A stretch of DNA of 28,498 nucleotides from Acanthamoeba lenticulata (taxonomy: Eukaryota; Discosea; Longamoebia; Acanthamoebidae): assembly GCA_002179805.1 (NCBI GenBank), contig NAVB01000541.1:1-28498 (forward strand), written 5' to 3'. This document shows, piece after piece, positions 1-10,691 of this stretch (position 1 is the stretch's first letter; the number at the start of each line of letters is the position of its first letter). The notes beneath the pieces are model-generated. The model saw nothing but the letters and a program-made list of their open reading frames with translations, did not search any database and was not told the origin of the DNA. A program made the position numbers and the translations under genes.

Positions 1-1159
1 CTCGTACTCGCTCTGCGTGGGTCCGCTCCGGCCCTTCTGCGAATACTTGACGGCGCCCTTAGCTGCACATGTAAAATAAATAAATAATTAAATAAAAAGA
101 TGAGGTATTGTCAAAAGGTATTGTCAAGAGAAGAGCTCGATCGAAGCTGATGGTGCTTGAGGTACCAACGTAAAAGACGCAACCCTCCTCGAGAATCGGG
201 AAGTACTGGGTGGCAACATCGTCAAAGAGCGTGGCCGAAATCTCGGTCCCCTGGGCGTCCACGAAGCTCGCCGAGAAGAGCACGCCCTCGCGGTCGGTCC
301 GGCGCGACTGATAGCTGCGCAGATCGGTCTTGCGCTGGCACCGCACCTTGACGGCCCAGCTCGACACATAGGGGTTGAGGCAGTTGAGGGGCCGCACGGC
401 GTTGAGGTTGATCGTGGCCGTCGTCGTAGTCGTAGTCGTCGTCGCGGCCGGTGGTTGCTGCTGCTGCTGCTGCGGAGGTGTCGTCAGTCGAGATGTCGAG
501 TGCAGCGGCTGCGGTGGTTGTCGTTGTTGGTGAAGCAACGCCTGGTGCTGTGGTTGCTGGTGCATCGCCGTTGGGGATGGTGGAGCGGGCCTTGGCTGAA
601 AGGCGGGTTGACGCTGCGGTGAACGTTGTTGTTGTTGTTGGTGAGTCGTTGGGCCCGCGGGTGGGGCGGGTCTTGGCTGAAAGGCAAGGTGCGTCTGCTG
701 CGGTCGTGTGGGCGAGACTGGCGGACTCACGGCTCTGCCGACCACCGTCGGTGCGCCGTGTGGAGATGAACTCATCGGTGGTCGAGAAGAAGTTGAGTTA
801 ATCGTTGGAAAAGTGGCGCCACCAGATGGTGGAAAAGCAACTGCTGCCGGTCGGGCAGGCATCGATGGGGCGTGGGGCCGAGGAGCAGGGGCAGCGCTTC
901 GGTGAGGGTCGGCGAAACCCCGCCCTGGGGCGCCCGGGAAGGGATGGTGCGCGAAATAATCTGCTGCGGCCGCTCCGCTCATTCCTGATGGTTGCTTGCT
1001 GACTTCGGGTGTATCCCTTGCGTGAGGGTTGGCAGGCGGCTTACGCGGTGCGTGAGTTGCTGGGCGAGTGACCGTTGTAGTCCCACCAGGCCCTTTCATC
1101 CTCCTCCCGGGCCAAGCAAGTGTTCTTCGAAATAAAAATTTTTGCAGCATTCTTTGCAT
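1..1159 (-). CDS. RPA1: Replication protein A 70 kDa-like subunit (5' part; continues off the left edge)
   Basis: RPA1 binds single-stranded DNA in nuclear replication and repair. The first exon is 1159-166 on the minus strand. An intron spans 165-63 (GTACC...GCAG), and the next exon starts at 62 and leaves the window. The join reads FYVAKGAVKYSQKG, which fits the first high-affinity OB fold (DBD-A) of RPA1 (human: VYYFSKGTLKIANKQF). DBD-A begins near residue 255 at PLNCLNPYVSSWAVKV. Before it lie about 250 residues of low-complexity sequence rich in Pro, Gln, Ala and Thr, including a Thr run and several Gln runs. The usual N-terminal protein-interaction OB fold (DBD-F) is not seen. Only 68 bases separate the first ATG from the stop of the upstream gene, so there is little room for it. 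Other in-frame ATGs (residues 21 and 59) could be the true start. The family call is firm; the start is not. Confidence 0.8.
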
Positions 1160-1227
1160 TCTAGATTTTCGCCGAATTTTTATTTTGGTTTTTTGTGTGC
1201 TTTTGGTGTTGGGGACCCTACAAGTGT

Positions 1228-3005
1228 TTACGAGAAGGCCTGGAGACCAGTGATGGCCCTGCCCAAGATCAGGGCATGGATGTTGTTGGTGCCCTCATAA
1301 GTGTTGACAGCCTCCAGGTTCATCACATGCCTGATGATGTGGTATTCATCTGAAATACCATTGCCACCCAGCAGTTCTCGCGCCATCCTGTACATAAAAC
1401 ACCATCAAAACACCATCAGCTCGTGAAGAGAAACACATTGCACAAGAGGTGAGGGTCCAGACCTGGCAATGTGGATGGACTTCATGCAGGAGTTCCTCTT
1501 CATCATGGAAATCATCTCCGGCGTGGCCTTGCCAGCGTCCTTCAAGCGGCCCAGGTGCAAGCAAGACTGCATGACGACGCAAGAAGTTGAGTTGTTATTG
1601 AGCAGCTTCTCAAAGGAAAAGGCCAAGCAGGAGAAGCAGGAGGAGGACTGCGCGGTACCTGGAGGGCGATGGCGATCTCCGTCTGCATATCAGCGAGGTC
1701 CTTCTGGACGAGCTGCATCTGTGCGAGGGGCTTGCCAAACTGCTTCCGCTGCAGGGCATAGTCCCGCGTGGCGTGGAAGCAGAACTCGGCCGCGCCCAGC
1801 GTGCCCCACGAGATGCCATACCTGCATGCATGCATGCGACCGTGTTAGACCAAAGCCGAGGCCTCGGGTGTGTCTATGTAGGGAGGCCACAACAGAGAAC
1901 GTACCGAGCGTTGTTGAGGCAGCCAAAGGGTCCCTTGAGGCCGGCGGCGCCAGGCAGGAGGTTGGCGGCGGGCACGCGCACGTTGTCCATCAAGATCATG
2001 CCCGTCTCCGACGCGCGGAGCGAGAACTTGCCCTCAATCTTGGGCGCCTCGAGGCCCTGCATGCCCTTCTCAAGAATGAAGCCACGAATCTACACCACAG
2101 CATGATACCCCGACATGAATCATCATTATACATTTCTTAAAACCATAATAAAAGGAATTACGTACCACGTTCTCGTCGTCCTTGGCCCACACGACAAAGA
2201 CGTCGGCGATGGGCGAGTTGGTGATCCACGTCTTGGAGCCGTGGAGGATGTACGAGTCGCCGTCCTTGCGGGCGCGCGTCTCCATGCCGCCGGGGTCCGA
2301 GCCGTGGTTGGGCTCCGTGAGGCCGAAGCAGCCCACCAGCTGGCCCGTAGCTGCACATGGTCATCATCATCATCACCATCAGGCAAAAGCTCAACATGGT
2401 GATAATGGTGGCGACATGATCACGTACCGAGCTTAGGGAGGTACTTCTGCTTCTGCTCCTCGGAGCCGTAGGCGTAGATCGGGTACATGACCAGGGAGGA
2501 CTGCACGCTGAGGGCCGAGCGGTAGCCGCTGTCCACGCGCTCGACTTCGCGCGCGATGAGGCCGTAGGTGACGTAGTTGACGCCGGCGCAGCCGTAGCCG
2601 TCGATGGTGGCGCCCAGCATGCCGAGCTCGCCCATCTCGTTGAAGATCTCGCGGTCAAACTTCTCGTGGCGGTTGGCGGCGGTCACGCGCGGCAGGAGCT
2701 TCTCTTGGCAGTAGTCGGCCACCTGGTTGCGGATGGCGCGCTCCTCCTCTGTGAGCTGCGACTCAAAGTTGAGCGGGTCGGCCCAGTTGAAGGCGACTTT
2801 CTCTGTATAACGGTTGTGACCCAAACAAACGACCCAACAACAAGAACCCGGTCAGGAACGAAGCCGCTACAGCAAAAATCTAAGACAACGTAATGGAAAA
2901 TGGACGGGGGGGAGCACCGGTCGTGGTGGCAAGAGCACGAGCACCAACCACGGTGGGCAAACGGGCAGAAAGGTTCCGCCCAGCAATCGCGCTAAATCTT
3001 CTCAT
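1228..3005 (-). CDS. GCDH: Glutaryl-CoA dehydrogenase, mitochondrial
   Basis: This FAD enzyme of the mitochondrial matrix converts glutaryl-CoA to crotonyl-CoA in lysine and tryptophan breakdown. I assign seven exons: 3005-2918, 2802-2428, 2350-2166, 2089-1905, 1821-1659, 1566-1463 and 1387-1228, giving 419 residues. All junctions are GT-AG and in phase. Conserved stretches include [44 protein letters not shown], and the C-terminal [18 protein letters not shown], which holds the catalytic Glu of YEGT. The first exon begins [17 protein letters not shown] and continues with basic and small residues, a typical mitochondrial targeting peptide. Its donor could also be at 2906 instead of 2918; both keep the frame. 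An ATG at 2824 lies in the same frame but would give a protein without a targeting sequence, so I prefer 3005. Confidence 0.93.
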
Positions 3006-3684
3006 CTGTAATATTGCCCGGACGGGATCGAGTCAACCTACAAGTTCAAATTGCTGTACGCGGGCGCCGGCTTAAATGCATGGCAAACGTACCGTTGTGT
3101 GTTGTAATATATCTTGTGATGCAAAGGTCAAATGATCTTCTTGGCCAAGAAGACGAAGAAGAACGATAGATGTACGGGAATCTACGCACAAGGGCCAAGA
3201 AGAAAACGGAAGTATCCGGTTTCCGTCGACAAAACGTGCTCGAGTCCCGCCACCGCTTATCCAACTTTATCGGTGGGCCAGCAAACTGTTCGTGTTGTTT
3301 GCGCAACGTTTCAAAACTGATTCGTTCGTGGCTTGATTGCAAAAACGGAGATTAAGGTTGTCTCGTCCCAAAGTCGAAGGCTTTTCTTGCGAACCACGTC
3401 ACCACCCGAGCGTCGACAGCTAACGTTTTCGCCAGGGGGAAATTTCCCCAACACACCTGAACTTGTCGTCTTCTCGCCTTCGGGTGTGGTGGGTGTACAG
3501 CTCTCTACTAGCCTCCCCCCAACGCCTGCCTCCATCAATTCTTGAGCAATCGATTCCCACCCGTAGGCCAACGTTGAACTTTCAGCCCAGCCTCTCCTCC
3601 TTTTCTCCCCCTTCTATTGTACATTCTTTCTTCCCCCTACTCTCTCCATCCTCTTTTCTTTTCTCCAATTCCCAATTCCATTAA
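3006..3684. promoter_or_regulatory. Divergent intergenic region between GCDH and the RING-Cys-relay ligase
   Basis: About 680 bases lie between two genes transcribed away from each other, so both promoters should be here. The last 100 bases before the plus-strand start (about 3580-3680) are strongly pyrimidine-rich, as is the leader of the RRM gene at 10530-10680. I see no clear TATA box and no convincing coding sequence; the short open frames here match no family I know. Confidence 0.4.
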
Positions 3685-6600
3685 ATGGAGTCGCCCTCGC
3701 GACATCACGGCCCTGGCGGAGCAACATCTATGCTTGGCCTTACGGCCTTGATTCGAGCTCGATTGGCGACTGAACGCAGCAACGACAACGCAACGAGTCG
3801 AGCTGCCGACGTTATGCCCATCGTCAATCTTCAGTCTTGTTCCATGTGTGGAATCGAATTCGCTTCTCTGCCTCAATCAAGCAACGAAGAGGTGGACTCT
3901 GACCGTGCGGAATGGCCACATGAGCACCTCATCCGCTGCATGGAAGTGGCTACACGAAAATTGAGAATGGAGCACGAGTTACTACGCATGCAAAAAGAAC
4001 AAGACTTTGAAGGAATCGAAGAGGTACCTCCGACGTCCATCAACACCCGTGCTACGTTTTACAAGTATTTATTTTTCGGAAATAATTAACTGTCAATTGC
4101 AAATTGCATCATCTACGTCGCAATGGCCAGCAACCACCACAACCGACCAAGCCTATGGATATGATGTCGCTGGTGCTGGAAACGGAGACAGCGCGTCTCC
4201 GCAAGAGCGAACCCAGCCGCGTGCACGTCTTTACCCTCCTCTACGAAGAGGGCCTGCAGCGTGCCCAAGTTCGAAGGTGCCCAAACAAACATCCTTCTCC
4301 CGGTCTTGGTTTTTGATGAGGAGAGGAGCTCAACGTGGCCCAACGTTTTCCCAGGGAGGTGCTGGAGATGTTCCGACTGGCGCAGGAGGAAGAGCGACGG
4401 CGCGCCTCTCTCGAATGTACCATCTGTGGCGCCCTCAAACCTGTGAAGCGGCTTCACTTCCTTGAGGTGCGGTTTCCATCACCACTACCTTTTCTCGCGG
4501 CTGCAAGAGTGCCTTCTTGGCTGACGCTCCGACTTCGTTTTCCATCTCCTCCTCATTCAGAGCTGCTCGCACCACGCATGCCGAGAGTGTCTGCGCACAT
4601 TAGTGATGAGCAAGGTCGAGGCACTCAAGTGCTCCGAGATCGTCTGCCGCGTCTGCTCCGCCCCGCTCGGCCAGCTCGAGCTCAAGGTACGGGCTCCTAC
4701 CAAGAGACCGTCTTTTTGGCGGGCGAGCCGGCCTAGCATTTCGTAGGCTTGTTTGATGCTCATCCTGCCTCTGTTGACGGCGCACAGCTGCTGCTGAGCG
4801 AAGACGAGCTCGAGCGATACCTGCGCGCGTCGGTCGAGGAGGTGCTCCTGGCCAACCGGGACCAATTCCTCGTCTGCCCCAACACGCGCTGTAAGAATAT
4901 CATCGAGAAGGTCGACGACCCGACCACGACGACCCTCATTGTCCCCTCTGTTGTCGTCGTCGCTGGCGGCGGCGGAGAGCAGTGGACCCGCGGGCCGCAG
5001 GGCGAGGGCGGGCCGGCGTCGGAGCTGAGCCCCGAGGCCGTGCATCACCGGGCCCGCTATCGCTTCCGCTGTCGTGAGTGCGGGACCGAGTGCTGCGGCT
5101 CCTGCCAGGCCGTGCCTTACCACTTGGGCCTCACTTGCGCCCAGTACGCCCTGTGGCTCGCGGCCAAGCGCTGCCGCTACTGCGACATTGCGCTCGACGC
5201 CGCGCCGACGGCCAGCGCTACGAGCAGCAGCAGTGGCGCGTCGTCGCTTTCGACCTCGCCCACGTCGCCGTCGCTGCTGCGTCGTCGGCCGCGGCGGCAC
5301 AGCATCAAAGGCAAAGAGCGATGTGAACGCGAAGACGAAGAAGATGATGACGACGAAGATGATGATAACAACCGTGATGAGGATGCTGAGAACAAGGACC
5401 GCGCCAAGGCCGACCAAGCGGCTTTGGTGGCGGTAGAGGCGGTGGTGTCGACACAAACGGCAGTGACAGCCGCGGTGGCGGACTGCTGTGCGGCGGCCGA
5501 GTGCGTGGCCAAGGCGCAGCTGGCCTGTGCCAAGACCCTCACGTGCGGCCATCCGTGCGGCGGCATCACGGCCGAGGCCGACTGCCCTCCGTGCCTCCAG
5601 CTCGACTGCGCGCGTGACGGTACAACATGCGCTCTCGCCCATTTTCATTTTAAAATCTAATCTAATTAGTGATTCCAGGAAGACAAACGGGGAGCGACCT
5701 GTGCCTCATCTGCTACGTGGAGGAGCTTCGGGCGGCGCCCTGCGTGCAGCTGGCCTGTGGCCACTTGTTCCACTTTGACTGCGCCAAACGCAAGATCTCC
5801 AACGGCTGGTCTGGTATGTGAACAATTTACCATTCTATTTTCTTATTTTATTTGTAAATGCTGTTTATTAAATGGAAATTATTGACTGTGCACACAGGAT
5901 CGCGGATCACGTTTGGGTACTTGGAGTGCCCGCTGTGCAAGCAGGTCATGCGTCATCCGGCGCTCGATCCGGTGCTGACGCCGCATCTGGCCCTCTTCGA
6001 CGCCGTCCGCGAGAAGGCCCTCCAGCGGCTGCGCCTCCTGGCCCTGGACAAGTGCGAGGCCCTGACCAGCCCGACCAGCCCCTTTTGCGGCAATCCGGCG
6101 GGCTACGCTCTTCACCGCTTCTCCTTCTATCGCTGCTACAAGTGCCAGGTATCATCACCAATAACACCGCCACCACCGAGAGTTGTTGAAGAAGACAATG
6201 GCGCTGATGATGATCATCATCTTCATGGCGCAGGTGCCGTACTTTGGCGGAGACAAGATATGCGAAGCCGACCAGCAGGGGCGCGAGTTCAATCCGAAGG
6301 ACCTCGTGTGCGCCCGGTGCTGCGACCTCACCGGCATCAACGAGTGCCCCGAGCACGGCCGCGAGTTTATGTATGGCGACGAACCCTTCTTCTTTTATGT
6401 GCGCTCGCTTCTAACGGACCTGCACACTGTGACAGTGAATACAAGTGTCGATTTTGTTGCTCCATTGCCGTCTGGTTCTGTTGGTATGTTATTTTATTTT
6501 ATTTATCTATTCATTTATTCTTTTATTTTGAGTTCTGTTGTGTGATGCTGATGCATTGGGGCCATGAATGGACAGGGGGACGACCCATTTTTGCGACGCG

Positions 6601-6816
6601 TGCCACCAGAACGCGGCGGAGCTGATCACGGCCGACAAGCGAGAACTGCCGCCGTGCTCGTGCAAGATCGACCACCCACCCAACGGAGAGGAGTTCTCCC
6701 TCGGCTGCTCTTACTGCCGGTTCCTCCCCCCCCCCCCCTTCTTTCATTCGTCAATTTAGTTTTTCTTTTTATATTTACTGTTTGTGGTGGTTGTGTGCAG
6801 GGCGTTGCGAGAGTAG
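3685..6816 (+). CDS. Hybrid E3 ubiquitin ligase: RING1-IBR plus MYCBP2-type RING-Cys-relay
   Basis: Predicted ubiquitin ligase of 766 residues in eleven exons: 3685-4023, 4131-4260, 4324-4466, 4561-4686, 4788-5619, 5679-5813, 5898-6148, 6234-6370, 6436-6483, 6576-6719 and 6801-6816. The exon 2/3 junction is the least certain. Residues 1-113 hold a possible C2HC zinc site (CSMC...HLIRC). A RING1 of RBR type follows (about 188-246: CTIC, CSHHACREC, CRVC), then an IBR (from about 276: CPNTRC, CRECGTECCGSC, PYHLGLTCAQY) interrupted by an insert. Next come an acidic low-complexity linker, a CGHPCGG cysteine patch, a RING (LCLICY...CGHLFHFDC...CPLC, about 530-585) and a tandem-cysteine module (650-766). 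The last two closely follow human MYCBP2. The relay Cys is C662 (KICEAD), the esterifying Cys C713 (WFCWGTTHF) and the catalytic His H724 (CDACH). The MYCBP2 residues F4573 and E4534 (numbering from memory) appear as W714 and D675. No RBR RING2 is seen. The C-terminus ends CRALRE, as short as in MYCBP2. Confidence 0.88.
6726..6738. repeat. 13-base C run in the last intron of the RING-Cys-relay ligase
   Basis: A run of 13 cytosines lies just inside the intron 6720-6800, shortly after the donor. It is likely length-variable and prone to sequencing error, but it does not affect coding. Confidence 0.85.
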
Positions 6817-7123
6817 AAAAATCATGAACAAAGTCAAACCAAGAAGAAGGAAAACAACAAGACCTGACAGGCAGGTGTACTGCAAGCCACCACCTCACCC
6901 CACCACTACTGTAATCAACGTGCACAGTTCCTCGTCTTTGATGATGTCCCTTTCCCCTCTGTTTCCTCCTTGCTCCGTCAATGTAGATATCCATCCCATA
7001 ACCCCAAACAATGTTCATTGCCCCTAAAATACAAATAAAAGAATTCGATAAAATAACAAAATTTTGATTAATTTTTGTTCGGGACTTGATGTGTGGGAGG
7101 AAGAAGTCCAATCATTGGCATAT
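6817..7123. other. Convergent intergenic region
   Basis: About 300 bases separate the 3' ends of the plus-strand ligase gene and the minus-strand EF-G gene. The right half (7020-7080) is A/T-rich and contains AATAAA at 7031-7036, placed to serve the plus-strand gene. No coding potential is evident. Confidence 0.4.
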
Positions 7124-10105
7124 CTACTCCTTCTTCTCCTTGGCCTTCTCCTCCTTGTACTTGGCGACGAGCTTCTCCATGGAGTCGCGCGGCACGATGG
7201 CGTACTTCTTGAACTCCATCGAGAACTCGCCCTTGCCCTGCGTCGTCGACCTCAGATCAGTGGAGTAGCCCACCATGTTGCTCAGCGGCACCTCGGCGTC
7301 CACTCGCGTGTAGTCGGTGCCCGTCTGATCCAACGCGAACAACAACGGCGTTAGTCCTTCTCCGTCTTCATGTCCTTCATCGTCTTCTTCCTCTTCACGG
7401 GGGCGAGAGCCGCACCATGTTCTCAGAGTTGAGGATGACGCCCTTGCGCTTGCCGATGGAAGAGACCACGGAGGACTGGAACTCCTTGGGGACGGTGATC
7501 TCGACGCCCATGACGGGCTCGAGCACCTGCGGGTTGGCCTTGAGCATGCCCTGCTTGAAGGCGTTGATGCACGCGATCTTGAACGCCAACTCGGACGAAT
7601 CGACCGGATGCCAGCCGCCGTCGGTCAACGTCACGCGCACGCCCTGCATTTTTCAAAATGATTACGATTAATTAATTTCAAAAGTTAAAAATATATTTAA
7701 AAAATGAAAAGAATAATAATAAAGGGGAGCTCGTGCCTGGATGGGGTGGCCGATGAGGGGACCCTCGGTGGCGGCCTCATAGAAGCCCTTCTCGCAAGCG
7801 GGGATGAAGTTGGGCGGGATCGACCCACCGATGGTCTGGTTGATGAAGAGCACGCGCTTGCCCGAGGCCAGCGCCTTCTGCTCGTTCTCGTCGAGGTCCT
7901 CCTCGTCGATGGCCTCGACAAAGCCGGCCACACGGGCGTACTGGCCCTGACCGCCGGTCTGCTTCTTGTGGGTAAAGTCAAAGGCGCCCTTGCCCGTGAG
8001 GGTCTCGCGGTAGGCCACGCGCGGCGGGCTGCTCTCGAGGTCGACATTGTACTCGCGCCGCATGCGCTCCATGTAGATCTCCAGGTGCAGCTCGCCCATT
8101 CCCGAGATGATGATCTGGTTGCTCTCCGGGTCTGGCCACACGAACAGAGTCACCTTTGTCAGCAGCCCTCTTCTTCATCATCATCATCATCACCTTGTTC
8201 ATCTTCATGTTAACGTACCGGTGTGGACTCGGAAAGTCGGATCTTCCCTCTGGAAGCGGTTGAGCGCCTTCGACAGGTTCTTGTCCTGCCCCTTGGCCTG
8301 TCGTGGTGACAAGAATAAAATGTTAATAATAATAAAAAGAAAAATACAAAAGAATTGGGGCGCGGACCTTGGGCCAGATGGCGAGCGAGAGGACGGGGTC
8401 GGGGACGAACATGGACGACATGGAGAGGCGCGTGTTGCCATCGGTGAAGGTGGTGCCCGACGAGCACTCGATGCCAAAGAGGGCGCAGATCTCGCCAGCG
8501 CCCACCTCCTGGATGTCCTCCATCTCATCCGAGTGCATGCGGATGATCCGCGGCACCTTCGTCCTCTGTGCATCGATTTTTATTTTATTTTATTGGTAAA
8601 TCAGTTTTAGAAGAATAAAAACTTTATCATTTTTGATAATTCTCAAACCAATAAAAGAAAAAAAAATAAAATAAATCAATTTAAAAGTACCTTGGTGGAG
8701 GCCATGTTGACGATGGTGTCGCCCTTGCGGAGGACGCCCTGGTACATGCGCATGTAGGTGAGCTGGCCGAAGGGGTTCTCCTCGAGCTTGAAGGCGAGGC
8801 CGACGAAGGGCTTGTCGTGGTCGGGCGTGAGGGCGACCTTGGCCTCGTTGTTGTCGAGGTCAAACGCGACGCACGGGCGCTCGGTCGGGTTGGGCAGGTA
8901 GTCGACGACGGCGTCGAGCAGGTTCTGGACGCCCTTGTTCTTGTAGGCCGAGCCCATGAGGACGGGCGTGAACTTGAGGGCGATGGTGGCGCGGCGGATA
9001 GCGCCCTTGATCTCGTCGACCGTCGGGTCGCGGCCCTCGGCGATGACGGCCTCGGCCAGCTGGTCGTCGACCTCGTAGAGGGTCTCGAGGAGCTCCTCGC
9101 GCCGGGCCTCCATCTCGGCCTTAAGGTTGTCCGGGACGGGCACCTTCTGGAGGACCTCGCCGGAGCCGCCCTCGTAGCTGTAGGCCTCGCGCGTGATGAC
9201 GTCGACGATGCCCTGGAAGTGGTCCTCGAGTCCGATCGGGATCTGCAACGCGGCGCTGCGGATATGCGTGAGCTTCTCCTTCATGAGCCTGAGGGCCTTG
9301 AACGGGTCGGCGCCCATGCGATCCAGCTTGTTGATGAAGGTGATCCGAGGCACGTCGTAGCGCTTCATCTGGCGATCGACCGTGATCGTCTGGCTCTGCA
9401 CGCCGGACACGCCGCACATGACCAGGATGGCACCGTCGAGTACGCGCAGCGACCGCTCGACCTCGATCGTGAAGTCCACGTGGCCCGGCGTGTCGATGAT
9501 GTTGATGTGGTTGGGGCCCCACCGCGCGTAGGTGGCGGCCGACTTGATTGTGATGCCCTTCTCCCGCTCGAGCTCCATCGAGTCCATCTTGGCGCCAACG
9601 CTGTCCCTGCCCTTCACCTGAAGGCCGCAACGAGGACGAGTTCAGCACAGGTGCGTGAGCGCGAAGGGAGATGGAGTGTGTACCTCATGGATCTTTTGGA
9701 TGCGGCCGGTGTAGTAGAGGATGCGCTCGGTGAGGGTCGTCTTGCCCGAATCAATGTGGGCAGAAATACCAATGTTACGGATCTTCTGCAGCTCCTTTTG
9801 CAACTGCAATTGCAAACAGTAGTTGTACAATTGGATGAAGATGCAGATTAATCATAAGAGAATGTTAATCGTTATTCAAATAAACGAGGAGTGGGCGTGA
9901 ATGTTCAGTTGAGGAAAGGTTGGCATACGTTGGGAGCCTCGGTGGAAAAGCGGGAGAGGAGAGGGAGATGAATCGAAGTAGCGGCGGCCGGGCGATGCAG
10001 GCAAAGAGTGGAAGTGGCGGCAGGGGAGTGCAAAAGGCCAAGGCCGGAGCGTCTCACAGCACCGGAGGCCGAGCCGTGCGAGTTGCGAAGGGCTGCTGAG
10101 TACAT
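7124..10105 (-). CDS. GFM1: Elongation factor G1, mitochondrial
   Basis: This translocation GTPase moves tRNA and mRNA through the mitochondrial ribosome. I assign eight exons: 10105-9929, 9803-9684, 9617-8691, 8565-8368, 8297-8219, 8131-7737, 7643-7416 and 7324-7124, giving 774 residues (human GFM1: about 750). Exon 1 codes a Ser/Arg/Ala-rich presequence ending RFSTEAPN. G motifs are AHIDSGKTT (74-82), [15 protein letters not shown] and NKLDRMG. Domain II shows [11 protein letters not shown]. Domain IV shows [17 protein letters not shown]. Domain V shows [20 protein letters not shown], and the protein ends in a Lys/Glu-rich tail. The stretch [17 protein letters not shown] (read as [18 protein letters not shown]) favours GFM1 over GFM2. 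The sixth intron (7736-7644) starts with GC rather than GT; the frame requires it. The gene shares an upstream region with the RRM gene. Confidence 0.94.
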
Positions 10106-10329
10106 ATAGAAGGAGATGAAGTGACGAAAATGCGCGAAGATGAATTAAATGCCGCTACTCGAGGGCTGATGGACAATGAACGAAAGAGGGAGATCGGAGG
10201 AAGAAGAGGCAGATGGAGAACAGAGCACGCCTCCGGCTTTGTCCCGACGGGAGAGAAAAGAGCAGGAGCAAGAGAAAAGGGCAAACTCCTGACCTTCGTC
10301 TTCCTCGAACGTCGCCTTAACCTAGCGCA

Positions 10330-10337
10330 TGACGTCA
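10330..10337. promoter_or_regulatory. CRE-like palindrome TGACGTCA
   Basis: A perfect TGACGTCA, the consensus binding site of CREB/ATF-type bZIP factors, lies about 225 bases upstream of the GFM1 start and 355 bases upstream of the RRM gene. One 8-mer can occur by chance; its place in a divergent promoter makes it worth noting. Confidence 0.35.
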
Positions 10338-10592
10338 CGCCCTGCTGGCGCACCAGGCGCTTGATTTGGCAACTGGCGCCAAAAAAGGATGGTTTAGCTC
10401 TCGGTGTCCAAAATAGGAGAGTGGACAAGGGAGTTGGGGCGCCCTAAGCACCAAGCTGAGCTATTAGGCATCTTCTTCACAAGTGGAACTGAAGTGGAAG
10501 TAAACACTGCTTTGCGATAACTTGTCCACCTTGCCTATCCATCTCTCCTTATCTCTTCTTCTCCATCCCGCTCTCTGTTGATATAGGTACTC

Positions 10593-10604
10593 GATATCGA
10601 TATC
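10593..10604. promoter_or_regulatory. 12-base palindrome GATATCGATATC
   Basis: This perfect inverted repeat (also a direct repeat of GATATC) lies about 90 bases before the RRM gene start. It could bind a dimeric factor; no specific factor is known to me. Confidence 0.3.
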
Positions 10605-10691
10605 TACATCGTTTCTGTCTACACACGAGCACCACTCTCCCTATATCTCCACGTTACCTTCTCTACGTTTACCACAAGCAGTCCATTGGAT

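Larger units (their letters stand above)
10106..10691. promoter_or_regulatory. Divergent promoter region of GFM1 and the RRM gene
   Basis: About 590 bases separate two divergent starts. The region contains a CRE-like palindrome and a 12-base AT-rich palindrome (listed separately). The 150 bases before the RRM gene start are rich in pyrimidines (CTCTCC, TCTCCTT). I see no canonical TATAAA near either start and no coding sequence. Confidence 0.45.

Noticed and set aside
4557..5648. Open frame of 363 codons on the minus strand
   Set aside because: It is antisense to the IBR exon of the ligase. Its protein is low-complexity Arg/Ala/Val without a recognisable domain.
8160..8210. Tandem CAT/ATC triplets as a coding His run
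   Set aside because: They lie in a GFM1 intron between 8218 and 8132. Similar triplets recur in other introns (2360-2410, 6195-6230, 25345-25390).
8817..9851. Open frame of 344 codons on the plus strand
   Set aside because: It is antisense to the GTPase part of GFM1, whose protein sequence is unmistakable. GC-rich codon bias keeps the opposite strand open.
10686..10691. TTG start for the RRM protein
   Set aside because: A nuclear gene is expected to use ATG; the first one is six bases downstream at 10692.
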